A DNA stretch of 30,005 nt from CAZTXD01 sp964617995. GTDB lineage: Bacteria; Actinomycetota; Acidimicrobiia; Spongiisociales; ZC4RG35. The DNA lies in contig CAZTXD010000032.1 in assembly GCA_964617995.1 (NCBI GenBank), positions 1 through 30,005 of the forward strand, written 5' to 3'. The notes under the pieces were generated by a model. It made no database searches. It was not told the origin of the DNA and saw nothing but the letters and a program-made list of their open reading frames with translations. The translations under genes and the position numbers were made by a program. Shown here piece after piece: positions 15,405 through 24,066 of this stretch (position 1 is its first letter; every line of letters begins with the position of its first letter).

Positions 15405-18314
15405 TCAGATGGCTGCGAGGAGTTCGAGTTCGCTGGCTCTCCGCACCGCCTCGGTCCGTGTTCGGCAGCCGAGCTTGGCAAGAAGGTTGCGTACGTGCAT
15501 GTCCACGGTGCGAGTGCTGAGAAAGAGCTCTTCGGCGATCCCCCGGTTGGTGAGACCGGCGGCGATCAGCTCGAGCACCTCGTGTTCCCGGGGGGTCAGG
15601 CTGGTGGGATCTCGATATCGTGCCGCCCTGCGACCGAGCCGGCGCTCCAGATCCTCACCAAGGGCCTCCAGCTCAGCCAGGGCGGCAGCGGCCAGCGGCC
15701 TGGCTCCCAGGGCTTTTGCCGTGTTGTAGGCAGAGACCAGCCTCTCCACGGCCTTGTCCCGATCGCCTGCAGTCCCCAACGCGGCTCCTGCACGAACTTG
15801 TGTCTCGGCGATCTCCGCTGGAACACCAACAGCGCTCAGTAACTCGAGAGTGCGCCCGAATTGATCTGCTGCCCGCCGTGCGTCACCCTCCAGCAGTGCA
15901 CTCTCCCCAAGCGCGTGGGCGAGAGCACCGGTCGCCTCTGCGGTGCCGGTCGCTGCGGAGATGCGGGCCAGCAGGTCCGTGCACGCTCCGAGGTCGCTCG
16001 CCAACCGGTTGCGACCGAAGAACGTCGACGCCCAACGGAGGGCAGGGACGGAGTAATGGCGTTCGTCGCGTGCCAGGCACCGGTGGAGCAGCTCCCTGAG
16101 CCGTGTCGCTGCGGTGTCGTGGTCGCCGGCGAGCTCATCTGACCGCGCCAGCCCCCAGGTGGCTTCGATCTCAAGGCTGAACAGCTCGTGAGCCTGGGCG
16201 AACGACACTGCCGGAGCCAGGAGGCGACGGGCCTGTGACACCTTGCCCCGGTTCGCCATGATGAGGCCGGTAACTGCCGAAGCCACCATCCGCGCCACCT
16301 CTGGGGCCTCGCCGTCGGCCAGAACCTGACGGCCCACTTGGAGCGCACGATCCCACTCCCCGGTGTGGCGGAGCGCCGGCGCCAGACAGGCCATACACAC
16401 GTGGGCTTCGGCATCCAGGCCACGGCTACGGCAGAAGGTGACGGCATCGGTCAGCACGTCCAGACCCGCGGAGTGGTCGTCAGCGCGCTCCAGGGTAAAG
16501 GCATGTAGAGCGTAGACCTCGGCGGCAACTGCGTCGGGGCCTGCATCGAGGACGAGGTCGAGTGCGGCTCGGCTCATCTCGACTCCGGTGGCTCTCTCCC
16601 CGAGCTCGGCGCGTATCAGCCCCTCCAGGGCCAAGACGCGGCCCCGTAACCATGTCGCTTCCACGACGGGGGATATGTCCCCCGCTTCCTCCTCTGCGGC
16701 CTCGATGGCGGCTTGCGCTGCCTGCACCAACCGCAGTGCACCCAGCGGCTCGGCATAGTCGATCAGGTGGTGGGCTGCTGAAATCCGCTCGACTGCCGCA
16801 TCCAGCGGACGTCCGGCGGCGATGAACTCCTCGGCGGCCGTGTGGCGGGCCGCCATTGCACGAGGCCAGTCATTGGCCAGCTCGTAAACGCCGGCCAGTC
16901 GCCGCTTTGTCAGTGCCAACGCCTCGTGATCACCAGCCGACCGATAGGCCGCCGCCGCCTCCTCCCAAGCCCGGCACGCCTCCTCGATCTCGCCACAGCG
17001 CTCGGCGCAGTCCCCAAGACGGTCGAGTGCCGAGAGTCGGGCTCCTTCGTCCTCACCCGCCGGCCACGAGCCAAGTGCAGCTTCAATGGCGTTCTTGGCG
17101 TCGCGATAGGCGTGCACCTCGCATGCAGCCTCGGCCGCGGAAACCAAAAGCGGGCGGGCGCGAGCCGGTTGGTGCGCCGCGGTCCAATGCGCTGCCACGA
17201 TCGAGGGGGACTCGCCCCTTGCCTGCAAAGCGGAGGCCAATGCCGCATGATGGTGCCTCCGGCGGGCCCACGGAGTGGTCCGATACACCGCCTCTCCGAC
17301 CAGATCGTGGTGAAAGGCGGCCTTGGTGCGCCCTTCCGTTCCGCTGGGCTGCTCGACGAGCAAACCAGACTCGAACATCTCTTCCAGGGCCGGTCCATCA
17401 TCGGCGAGCTCGACGAGCACATCGACACCGACGGGCGATCCTGTCGCTGCCGCGATCTCGGCCAGTATCCGCGCCTGGTCCGACAGACCTGCGGTACGGA
17501 GAAGGATGGCGTCCCGGACCGACTCGGGAACCACCTCGGAAGCCGCGATCGCCCTTGCCTCCTCCCCGGCCTGAGCAACCGCCGACGCCAGCTCCTGTAT
17601 GTAGAAGGGAAGTCCCCGGGATCGGCGATGCACGGTATCGATCACCTCGGGGGTGGCTCGGTCTCCGAGCACGCTTCTCACCAGCTGGGCACTGTCCTCG
17701 AGGGCCAATGGGCCCAGGTGGATCTGTGCCTCCGACCCCGCGGCGCGCCGCAACCGAGCGCGCAAGGTTCGCAGGAGGTGTTGGCGGGGCAGCTCGTCGC
17801 TTCGGTAGGCCCCTATGAGCAGCAGAGGAAGCCCGATTGGCGGTTCCATCCAATCGGCGAGCAACGTGAGCGTGGCGGCATCAGCCCACTGCAGATCGTC
17901 GACGAACAAGGCCGTGGGATGGTGCTCGGCAATACGCTCGAACGCCTCCCGCATGCCAGGCCGAACGTCCTCGGCCATCGTCTCCGGCGGAACCCCGCCC
18001 GGGGTGGGCATCAGTAGGGGCAACACCATGGGCGGCAGCTCGACCTGATCCGGTCCGTCCGCCGAGGAGCGCAGGTAACCGCGAAGGGCGGTCCTCAGGG
18101 GGCCGTACGGTTCGGCACCGCCGCCATGAGCGCCTCCCCGCAAGACTTGGATGTCTGCCCGGGAAAGGACCGACTCGACCAGCGTCGTCTTCCCGGCACC
18201 TGCGTCACCAGAGACCAGATACGTTCCACCCCTGCCCACGCTCAACCCGGCGACAGCCTCCTCGAGGATGTCGCCCTCGCCCTCTCGCCCGACGAGCGTC
18301 CACACCACCGGCAT
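15405..18314 (-). CDS. Large ATP-binding LuxR-family (LAL) transcriptional regulator
   Basis: 969 aa from ATG at 18314, with LVGRE of the ATPase domain following at residues 7-11. A TTG at 18341 is the alternative start. The N-terminal STAND-type ATPase has Walker A GDAGAGKT (about 36-43) and Walker B LFVDDLQWAD. A long helical TPR-like middle follows. At the C-terminus is a LuxR helix-turn-helix (LTPREHEVLELIAAGLTNRG, then a recognition helix STRTVDMHVRNLLAKLG). LAL/MalT proteins switch on transcription after ligand and ATP binding. It lies upstream of, and points towards, the osmC-methyltransferase pair, its likely targets. The inducer is unknown. Confidence 0.92.
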   Translation of the reverse strand: MPVVWTLVGREGEGDILEEAVAGLSVGRGGTYLVSGDAGAGKTTLVESVLSRADIQVLRGGAHGGGAEPYGPLRTALRGYLRSSADGPDQVELPPMVLPLLMPTPGGVPPETMAEDVRPGMREAFERIAEHHPTALFVDDLQWADAATLTLLADWMEPPIGLPLLLIGAYRSDELPRQHLLRTLRARLRRAAGSEAQIHLGPLALEDSAQLVRSVLGDRATPEVIDTVHRRSRGLPFYIQELASAVAQAGEEARAIAASEVVPESVRDAILLRTAGLSDQARILAEIAAATGSPVGVDVLVELADDGPALEEMFESGLLVEQPSGTEGRTKAAFHHDLVGEAVYRTTPWARRRHHHAALASALQARGESPSIVAAHWTAAHQPARARPLLVSAAEAACEVHAYRDAKNAIEAALGSWPAGEDEGARLSALDRLGDCAERCGEIEEACRAWEEAAAAYRSAGDHEALALTKRRLAGVYELANDWPRAMAARHTAAEEFIAAGRPLDAAVERISAAHHLIDYAEPLGALRLVQAAQAAIEAAEEEAGDISPVVEATWLRGRVLALEGLIRAELGERATGVEMSRAALDLVLDAGPDAVAAEVYALHAFTLERADDHSAGLDVLTDAVTFCRSRGLDAEAHVCMACLAPALRHTGEWDRALQVGRQVLADGEAPEVARMVASAVTGLIMANRGKVSQARRLLAPAVSFAQAHELFSLEIEATWGLARSDELAGDHDTAATRLRELLHRCLARDERHYSVPALRWASTFFGRNRLASDLGACTDLLARISAATGTAEATGALAHALGESALLEGDARRAADQFGRTLELLSAVGVPAEIAETQVRAGAALGTAGDRDKAVERLVSAYNTAKALGARPLAAAALAELEALGEDLERRLGRRAARYRDPTSLTPREHEVLELIAAGLTNRGIAEELFLSTRTVDMHVRNLLAKLGCRTRTEAVRRASELELLAAI

Positions 18315-18575
18315 GGAAGGAGTGTATGCCGACCCCGTCAACCCATTCCGGTGCGAGGCGTCCTGTCCAAGAAACTGAGATCACCATCGACGTCCACGCC
18401 CACGTCATACCAAGGCCGGAAACAAGGCCCACTCTGCGCCAACTGTCGAGCGGCGCTCGGCCGGCAGCTCGAGGTAGAGCAGCGGCAGCGATGAAATCTC
18501 GGATCGGTGCCGGCGGTGTCCTTGATCGGTGGGTAGTGTCGCCCCTTGTATCCCGGGTGGTTGTCTGATGAGGGG
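18315..18575. other. Gap between LAL regulator and integrase remnant
   Basis: No complete gene is seen in these 261 bp. The divergent arrangement implies the regulator promoter lies here. A short plus-strand stretch (about 18381-18413) reads ITIDVHAHVIP, like the first metal-binding motif of amidohydrolases, but it does not extend. Confidence 0.5.
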
Positions 18576-19774
18576 ATGGATCCAGCATCTACCGGACCGC
18601 CAGAGGCCGTGGCGGCCCGCTACTACCGCCTCGACGGGCGGGAACGGTCGAAGAGCTTCGCGAGGAAGCTCGACGCCGAGCGCTGGCTGAGTGCTCAGCT
18701 TGTCGATCTCGATCGGGGACAGTGGGTGGACCCGGAGCTGGGGAGGATCTCCTGGGCCAGCTACTCCCAACAGCTCCTGGCCGGCCGGTGCACATCGCCG
18801 CCAGGACCAGAGAGACCTAGCGGGCGTGCCACACCCGGACAACGGCCCTGATCGGCGAGGTGCCGCTGGCTCGGATCACCCCCGAGCTCCTCCGACAGCT
18901 CATCGCTGACCTCACCGCCTCTGGCTACGCCCCCGGGACCGTCGCTGAGACCCTCCGCTGGGTGAGGCTCACCCTCAACCAGGCGGTCAGAGACCGCCGG
19001 ATCGTTACTTCACCCGCCACCGGAGTCGAACTGCCCACCCCACGTCGTTCTGACATGCGGCTCCTCGATCCCTCCCAGGTCCAGCTCCTCTCCGACGCCC
19101 TCCCCGACCGCAATCAGTCCCTCCCCGTGGTCGCCGCCTACACCGGGCTCCGCTGGGGCGAGCTCGCCGGGCTCGCCGTCGCCAACATCGACATTCTCCG
19201 ACGTCGCCTCACCGTCCGCACCGCGCTCATCGAAGCCGCAGGACAACCCCCTCGCCTCGGGTCACCCAAGACCGCCGCCTCGGAACGGACCATCACCCTC
19301 CCCCGCATCGTCATCGACATCCTGGCGGTCCACCTCCAACAACACCCACCGGTAGAGGGGATGGTGTGGACCACCCAACAAGGCGGGTTCCTCCTCAGAG
19401 GGTCGTTCGGCCGGATCTGGCGCAAAGCCGTGGCCGCCTCGGCAGGTCAGCCCTGTCGGGTGCACGACCTCCGCCACACCCACGCCTCCTGGTTGATCGC
19501 CGCCGGAGAACACCCCAATCCCATCCAAACCCGACTCGGGCACTCCTCCATCCAGGTCACCATGGACCGCTACGGGCATCTGATGGAAGGCCTCGACAGC
19601 CGTACCGCCGACCGCCTCGACCAGCTGACAGCCATCTGGAGCAGCCCAGGAGCGGCCCAAACCGAAGAGAAAGCGACCGAGACGACGCCCGACAACCCCC
19701 TGACAAGGGGGAATGGGCGGCAGCCCCGACCGGATTCGAACCGGCGTTACCGGCTTGAGAGGCCGGCGTCCTAG
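18576..19774 (+). pseudogene. int: Tyrosine-recombinase integrase, disrupted by frameshift and stop
   Basis: The N-terminal part (from ATG 18576) reads as an AP2-like/SAM-like phage integrase (RYYRLDGRERSKSFARKLD). The frame shifts at the CCGGCCGG run near 18781-18788, apparently one G lost. In the continuing frame an amber TAG (18818-18820) sits where Tyr is likely, before RACHTRTTALIGEVPLARIT. From 18860 the catalytic domain is intact: Arg in TGLRWGE, Lys in SPKTAASERT, HDLRHTH, LGHSS and nucleophile Tyr in TMDRYGHL. The final residues are encoded antisense to tRNA-Glu. The 304-aa remnant lacks most of the core-binding domain, so it is probably inactive. Confidence 0.88.
19713..19766 (-). 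repeat. att repeat within intact tRNA-Glu (integrase-proximal)
   Basis: Partner of 13475-13528. It lies inside the functional tRNA gene and the 3' end of the integrase frame, so recombination preserved a working tRNA on this side. Confidence 0.93.
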
Positions 19775-19793
19775 GCCGCTAGACGACGGGGCC
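19721..19793 (-). tRNA. tRNA-Glu (CTC)
   Basis: 73 nt without an encoded CCA. Acceptor GGCCCCG pairs with CGGGGCT (a G-U first pair), anticodon stem CCGGC/GCCGG encloses loop CTCTCAA, and the T-arm is GCCGG-TTCGAAT-CCGGT. The D-arm GTCTAGCGGCCTAGGAC is the usual actinobacterial Glu form. It is the integration target of the island. Confidence 0.96.
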
Positions 19794-19821
19794 AACGGTC
19801 GGCGTCATCGACGCCGACTCG

Positions 19822-19893
19822 CTCGGGGGGAAGGACTCGAACCCTCAATAACAGGGCCAGAACCTGTCGTGTTGCCTATTACACCACCCCCGA
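19822..19893 (-). tRNA. tRNA-Gln (CTG)
   Basis: 72 nt without encoded CCA. Acceptor TCGGGGG/CCCCCGA, D-stem GTGT/ACAC, anticodon stem ACAGG/CCTGT with loop TTCTGGC, and T-arm GAGGG-TTCGAGT-CCTTC all pair. It lies 28 bp upstream of tRNA-Glu and is probably cotranscribed with it. Confidence 0.96.
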
Positions 19894-20012
19894 ACGCGCA
19901 CTCGATCACATCGGATCGTGTGGCGGGACACCCACATGGTAGCCATGCGGCGGCATGACGTCATCCCCGGTCCGCCATGACCCGACCCAGAAGGGGTACC
20001 GTTTCCTCCGAC

Positions 20013-20390
20013 ATGCTCGAGTTCATGTGGGGATACACGATGGGCCAACGGTCGGCCACCCAGGCCGCCCAATACGCCCGCTCGGCATCCACCGCCGAGG
20101 CCATGACCTCCCATCTGCGCATGATCGGGGTCGATGAGCGGATCGACCGGGTGGTGCTGCTGGTGGAGGCGATGTGGGCCCTCCTCCGCGAACACGGCTT
20201 CTCCGACGAGGAGCTCGCCGAGAAGCTGATGGAGCTGGACCAGTCCGACGGCACCATCGACGGGCGACGCACCCCGGCTCCCTCCACCTGCCGGAGCTGT
20301 GGATCGAAGGTGGCGGCGGGCCTCCCCGCCTGCCAGTTCTGCGGCACCGACCTTTCCTCCGGGGAGGAAGATCCCTTCTCCTCTCTCTGA
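20013..20390 (+). CDS. Conserved zinc-ribbon protein of unknown function
   Basis: 125 aa from ATG 20013; the in-frame ATG at 19977 has no better ribosome site, so the start is open. The N-terminal 80 residues are helical (MWGYTMGQRS, then VDERIDRVVLLVEAMWALL), followed by a C-terminal zinc ribbon with two CxxC pairs (CRSC and CQFC, about 14 residues apart). Proteins of this layout are seen in actinobacteria without known role. Possible roles are a small adaptor or a nucleic-acid-binding factor. It stands alone between the tRNAs and the membrane-PAS gene. Confidence 0.7.
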   Translation: MLEFMWGYTMGQRSATQAAQYARSASTAEAMTSHLRMIGVDERIDRVVLLVEAMWALLREHGFSDEELAEKLMELDQSDGTIDGRRTPAPSTCRSCGSKVAAGLPACQFCGTDLSSGEEDPFSSL

Positions 20391-20460
20391 GGCTGCAGAC
20401 CCGATGAGGGTCCGAAGCGGGAAGTACACTCCCACTCCCGAAAACGGATGAACATTGAGA

Positions 20461-21312
20461 ATGGCCAGGGCTGAAAACCGAAGGCGGCTCGTCGGCGACA
20501 TCGACCGTTGGGATCCGATCGCCTTCATCATCGTCGCCCACGGCCTGGGGCTGGCGCTCGCCGGGGAGACGGACTCCCCGGTGCTCATCGCCATCCTGGC
20601 CGGGTCGCTGGCGGTCGTGCGGGTGGTGGGAGTGTGGCTGGCTCCGGCTCGCACCCCCGGCACGGCGCGCCTGGCCATCTCCACCCTGTCGATCGCCGTC
20701 GCCTACGCCGTCATAGTCGCCGACGGCGGCACCGAGTCCCCGTTCTTCTTCTGGATCCTGCTGCTGTTGGCCTGGCAGGTGCTCATCTTCGACCGCAGCC
20801 GGTTCCTGCTCCTGGGAGGCTTCGCGGTGGCGGCTTACGTCGTGGCGATCACCGTCACCTCCGAGATGGGTGTCACGGCGATGGCGAGGCTGGGGCTCCT
20901 CCTCGCCTTCGTGTTCGCCCTGGCCGTGGGGCGAACTGTCCACGACCTCCAGGTGTCCGAGCTGGTCCGACTCGACGAGATGGTGGGCACGGTCGTCGCC
21001 GACGCCCCCATGGCCCTGGCCATCTTCGACTCCGATCGCGACACCGTCCTCTACGCCAACCAGGCCGCCCGTGAAATGGGCATAGCCGACCTCGACTCGA
21101 TGGGCCTGCTGGTGCTCGAGGACGCAGCGCCCACCCAGCAGGTCACGACCCTCGCCGGCCAGGTGATGGGAACCGGATTCCGGAACTCGCCTCCCCGTGA
21201 GTACCGATCCATCGGCAAGACCGCACCCGAGTACCGCATCGGCTTCCACGCCCGTCGGGCCAGGGGAGCGGCCCCGATGGTGATGGTCTACGGGATGCGC
21301 CTCGAGCACTAG
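20461..21312 (+). CDS. Polytopic membrane protein with C-terminal PAS domain
   Basis: 283 aa from ATG 20461; a TTG six bases upstream is in frame. About six membrane segments lie between residues 18 and 155. A C-terminal PAS-like domain follows (MVGTVVADAPMALAIFDSDR, then VLYANQAAREMG). There is no kinase, cyclase or methyl-acceptor output domain, so it ends where a sensor would normally continue. It may sense a signal for a partner protein, or be a truncated sensor family. The C-terminus is cleanly terminated and shows no frameshift remnant. Confidence 0.75.
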   Translation: MARAENRRRLVGDIDRWDPIAFIIVAHGLGLALAGETDSPVLIAILAGSLAVVRVVGVWLAPARTPGTARLAISTLSIAVAYAVIVADGGTESPFFFWILLLLAWQVLIFDRSRFLLLGGFAVAAYVVAITVTSEMGVTAMARLGLLLAFVFALAVGRTVHDLQVSELVRLDEMVGTVVADAPMALAIFDSDRDTVLYANQAAREMGIADLDSMGLLVLEDAAPTQQVTTLAGQVMGTGFRNSPPREYRSIGKTAPEYRIGFHARRARGAAPMVMVYGMRLEH

Positions 21313-21405
21313 CCGGGCACGCTCTCTTTCCATCCGGGATGAACGATCTGACGCCTTTCGACGTCATTCCAGACGAAACGCGCCTTGGCGAGATGGAGGT
21401 AGGTC

Positions 21406-22290
21406 GTGCGCAGGCTCATCGCGATCATGGTCGTGGGCGCCACGCTCATGCCGGCGGCGCCGGCCGCTGGGGGCGGATCATGGCTGGAGACCCTCGACGA
21501 GTCCTACCAACCCGGCGACGAGGTGACGGCGGTGGGATACGTCGGAGCGGCCGCCGCCGAAGTCACGGACGACTTCGTGGCCCGGCTGGATCTCGCCTCC
21601 CTGACCGGCACCGGGCCGTCGTCAGCTCCCGTGTGGCATCCGCTGGGACCCGTGACCATCGAATCCAGCGGCCTCGGGGGCTACCTGTCCAGCCGGGTGT
21701 CGATCAGCTTCACCCTGCCGGACGGTCTGGAGCCCGGCGAGTACTACGTCGCGGTCACCGACGAGTCGGGCAACCACTTCGGCGATCTGATCGGTTTGGT
21801 CATCTTCGTGGGAGTCGACCCGCCCAAACCGCAGTGGATCGAATGGCCGCTCGACGAGCCGCTCATATCCGAGCTCTCCGACGGGGCCGTCATCGCCGGG
21901 CCGGGCTTCGCCGTCGAGGTGTCCGACCTGCGCCAGGACCGCTATCCCCCGGGAGCGAAGAACTTCATGCTCGACCCCGAGGCTCTGGATCGGCCCGGAC
22001 CCGCCCCTCTCGCTGACGAGGACCGCCGGGTCGATGTCAACGCCGCCGAGCCATCGGCGACTCCGGTTGCTCCGGCACCGATCCGACCGCCGGCGGCTCC
22101 CGGCGACGGCGTCGGCGATCCGACGCCGATCGAGGAACGACCCAGCCCCACATGGTGGGTCGTCGGCTCGTTGCTGTCTGTGTCGGGAGCGGTCGTTGCC
22201 CTCCTCTGGCTCCCGAGGGGGAGGTCCGGAGCCCATGATGGGCGGGCGGCCGAGGAAGACCACGAAGACAGGGTCCTGGTGTCGCGGTGA
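21406..22290 (+). CDS. Secreted type I membrane protein, unknown function
   Basis: 294 aa from GTG at 21406, chosen for the GGAGGT site 6 nt upstream. The signal peptide spans residues 1-22 (RRLIAIMVVGATLMPAAPAA). An extracellular beta-rich domain of about 180 residues follows (SYQPGDEVTAVGYV, LEPGEYYVAVTDESG), then a Pro/Ala/Glu-rich linker (225-250). One membrane helix (about 252-272) and a short charged tail complete it. It resembles other actinobacterial cell-surface proteins whose function is not established. It converges on the last gene of the Tad operon with only 15 bp between stops. Confidence 0.75.
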   Translation: MRRLIAIMVVGATLMPAAPAAGGGSWLETLDESYQPGDEVTAVGYVGAAAAEVTDDFVARLDLASLTGTGPSSAPVWHPLGPVTIESSGLGGYLSSRVSISFTLPDGLEPGEYYVAVTDESGNHFGDLIGLVIFVGVDPPKPQWIEWPLDEPLISELSDGAVIAGPGFAVEVSDLRQDRYPPGAKNFMLDPEALDRPGPAPLADEDRRVDVNAAEPSATPVAPAPIRPPAAPGDGVGDPTPIEERPSPTWWVVGSLLSVSGAVVALLWLPRGRSGAHDGRAAEEDHEDRVLVSR

Positions 22291-22305
22291 ATGGCCGGGA
22301 GTGAG

Positions 22306-22857
22306 CTAGCCACCGGAATCGATGGTGGTGACGGTCCACACCTGCCAACGGCCCCCGCGCCGCGTCAGCTCGATGACCCAGTGGAACGACTGTGATGGCT
22401 CTCCGGTTCGAACGAACACGAATCCTCCCTCAGCCCGGGCCCCGCCGTCCCACTCCTCAACGTCCAGGTCCTCCACCAGCACCGTGTACGGCGGCGGTCC
22501 GATCGGGGCGGACTCGAGCCTCTCTGCCTCCTCCTCGAACTGGCGGTATTGAGGGCCGTCGGGAGCGAACCAGGACGACACCTCCTCCAGGTCACCGGTG
22601 ACGGCGAAGCGACCCCAGGCCGCCATCGCCCCGGTAACCGCCGCGCGCACGTCCGCCCACGCCGACGACGGAACCGGCGAGGTCGTGCTCGGGCGAGGTG
22701 GAGGTCGGGACGAAGACGGATAGGAGCCCGCAGGCGAGGTCGTGGAGGCGGTCGAGTTCGACACGACATGCTCCTGGGTGGAGATGGAGGCGAAAGCGAA
22801 ACCTCCTAACAGAAGCGCCAGGAGGAGGCCAGCGGCCACCCGCGATGGACGGATCAC
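22306..22857 (-). CDS. Exported NTF2-like protein, last gene of the Tad operon
   Basis: 183 aa from GTG 22857, overlapping the tadG-like stop as GTGA. The N-terminal hydrophobic segment (8-25) is followed by a Ser/Thr/Pro-rich spacer (to about 65). A C-terminal domain then resembles SnoaL/NTF2-like folds (AMAAWGRFAVTGDLEEVSSW, and a final WQVWTVTTI). It is probably exported and loosely anchored. Its place in the operon suggests a pilus accessory role, which is inference only. Confidence 0.72.
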   Translation of the reverse strand: MIRPSRVAAGLLLALLLGGFAFASISTQEHVVSNSTASTTSPAGSYPSSSRPPPRPSTTSPVPSSAWADVRAAVTGAMAAWGRFAVTGDLEEVSSWFAPDGPQYRQFEEEAERLESAPIGPPPYTVLVEDLDVEEWDGGARAEGGFVFVRTGEPSQSFHWVIELTRRGGRWQVWTVTTIDSGG

Positions 22858-23267
22858 GGGGACAGGGCCGGGATGGCCGTTGCCCGCGCCGAGATCGCGA
22901 TGTCGTCTTCGACCAAGAGCCCGAGCAGGGTCAGGCTCACGGTGGTCTCGGCCGTCACGGTCGCCTCGGTGCCGTCGGCGGCCGTCACGACGTTCACCAC
23001 GAACGTCGGCACCCCCGGCTGGGCATCCACCGCCGCGGCGACCCGCGAGCGAACCGCGTCGGGATCGAGACGGAGCTCACCATCGAAGCGCCACCTCTCC
23101 TCGTCGATGCCGGAACCGGCCGCGATCGCCGCTGCGTCCACGACTGAGGCGAGCTGCCTGTGGGTGGACAACCCCCGCCACAGGTCGATGGCGATGCCGC
23201 CCACCGCCATCACCACCAGCATCATCCCCACCATCCACAGCGTCACCGAGCCCCTCTCGTCGCTCAT
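22854..23267 (-). CDS. TadG-like pilus assembly protein
   Basis: 137 aa from ATG 23267, overlapping the preceding gene by 4 nt; the longer frame to 23339 is rejected. Residues 5-30 are the TadE/TadG signature (DERGSVTLWMVGMMLVVMAV), a type IV-like hydrophobic N-terminus. It is followed by DAAAIAAG, seen in TadG-like and minor pseudopilin proteins. The short C-terminal domain lacks the von Willebrand domain of long TadG, which is usual in actinobacteria. Predicted to be exposed at the outer face of the membrane in the Flp pilus machine. Confidence 0.8.
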   Translation of the reverse strand: MSDERGSVTLWMVGMMLVVMAVGGIAIDLWRGLSTHRQLASVVDAAAIAAGSGIDEERWRFDGELRLDPDAVRSRVAAAVDAQPGVPTFVVNVVTAADGTEATVTAETTVSLTLLGLLVEDDIAISARATAIPALSP

Positions 23268-23671
23268 GGCAAACTCCGGAAGGCGTCGACCGGCTCGGCG
23301 TGAGCCGCCCTCACCGTCACTCCTCCCACCTCCCCCCACGGCGTGCTGATCAGCGCGATGTCGACCGCCACCTCGGCTGTCACATACTCGCCACGCTCAC
23401 GGACGCAGGAACCATCTCCGCACATGATCACATGCACCGAGGAGGCATCGAATCCCCTCCCCGATGCCATCTGTCCGATGGTCGAGGCTCCGGCCGTGGC
23501 CGGGTCGCCTGTTGCAAGGACGGCGCTGCGAGCACCCTCGGCAGCGGCGGCCCTCACGAAGGCCCGCGCCTCCAGCCAGGGACCGAACGACAGCACCGCC
23601 ACCAGGGCAGGCAACACCAGTAGCCCGACACCGAGCGCCAGCTCCAGGGGAGCCGATCCTCGCTCGCTCAC
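23264..23671 (-). CDS. TadE-like minor pilin
   Basis: 135 aa from GTG 23671, which overlaps the upstream gene as GTGA; a longer frame to 23863 is a shadow. The N-terminus ERGSAPLELALGVGLLVLPA has the TadE pattern, with a Glu five residues into the hydrophobic helix. The remaining exported domain carries a Cys pair (MCGDGSC) that could form a disulfide. TadE-like pseudopilins are needed for Flp pilus assembly. Confidence 0.82.
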   Translation of the reverse strand: MSERGSAPLELALGVGLLVLPALVAVLSFGPWLEARAFVRAAAAEGARSAVLATGDPATAGASTIGQMASGRGFDASSVHVIMCGDGSCVRERGEYVTAEVAVDIALISTPWGEVGGVTVRAAHAEPVDAFRSLP

Positions 23672-24066
23672 GGACCCGGCTCCATCAACGCCCGTGCCTC
23701 CTCCTGAAAGTCGAGGGAAGGCACCCCGGCCGTCCATCCGGGCACGCTGCCGCTCACCCAGGCAACGACTTCCCCTCCGTCGATCTCGCACCCCGCCTGC
23801 AGCGAGGTGCCGATGTCGCCGCCCAGCACCTCCGCCAGGGAGTCGGAAAGCGCCGCCGTGCACTCGGCTTCGCCCGCCCCGTGGACCGACCCGGCTCTCA
23901 CCCCTCGCTCTGCCGCGGCGAGGGCGGCGCCGCGGGCGAACTGGAATGCGACGAGCTGCACCAAGCCCACGACGACCAGCATCGCCAGCGCCGCCGCCAC
24001 GACGAACTGCAGCGACGCCACGCCCCCGTCGGCTCTCAGGCGCCCAGTAGCTGCCCGCGGATCCAA
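23668..24066 (-). CDS. TadE-like minor pilin
   Basis: Up to 132 aa. The pilin-type helix is GGVASLQFVVAAALAMLVVV at about residues 14-33. The start is uncertain. TTG 24066 is conventional, CTG at 24040 would overlap the flp stop as CTGA in line with the other junctions, and GTG 24021 would clip the family motif. The exported part has two Cys residues (ECTAAL and GCEIDGG). Second of two TadE-like genes. Confidence 0.78.
   Translation of the reverse strand: MDPRAATGRLRADGGVASLQFVVAAALAMLVVVGLVQLVAFQFARGAALAAAERGVRAGSVHGAGEAECTAALSDSLAEVLGGDIGTSLQAGCEIDGGEVVAWVSGSVPGWTAGVPSLDFQEEARALMEPGP

Larger units (their letters stand above)
13475..19774. mobile_element. 6.3-kb integrated element in tRNA-Glu
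   Basis: It is bounded by the direct att repeats at 13475-13528 and 19713-19766. The right end carries a tyrosine recombinase gene running into the tRNA gene. Cargo, all on the minus strand, is a LAL-type LuxR regulator, an OsmC peroxidase-like gene and a SAM methyltransferase. No replication, relaxase or structural phage genes are present. Its integrase is broken, so the element is probably immobile on its own. Confidence 0.88.

Noticed and set aside
15302..15481. N-terminal extension of the island OsmC to 223 aa
   Set aside because: A perfect AAGGAGGT precedes ATG 15301, and the extension would run through the operator and into the regulator gene.
18381..18413. Possible amidohydrolase fragment (ITIDVHAHVIP)
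   Set aside because: Only about eleven residues match and the sequence on both sides is unrelated; too short to call a remnant gene.
20023..21333. 436-codon minus-strand open frame
   Set aside because: Antisense to the zinc-ribbon and membrane-PAS genes, with His/Gly/Glu-rich low-complexity composition.
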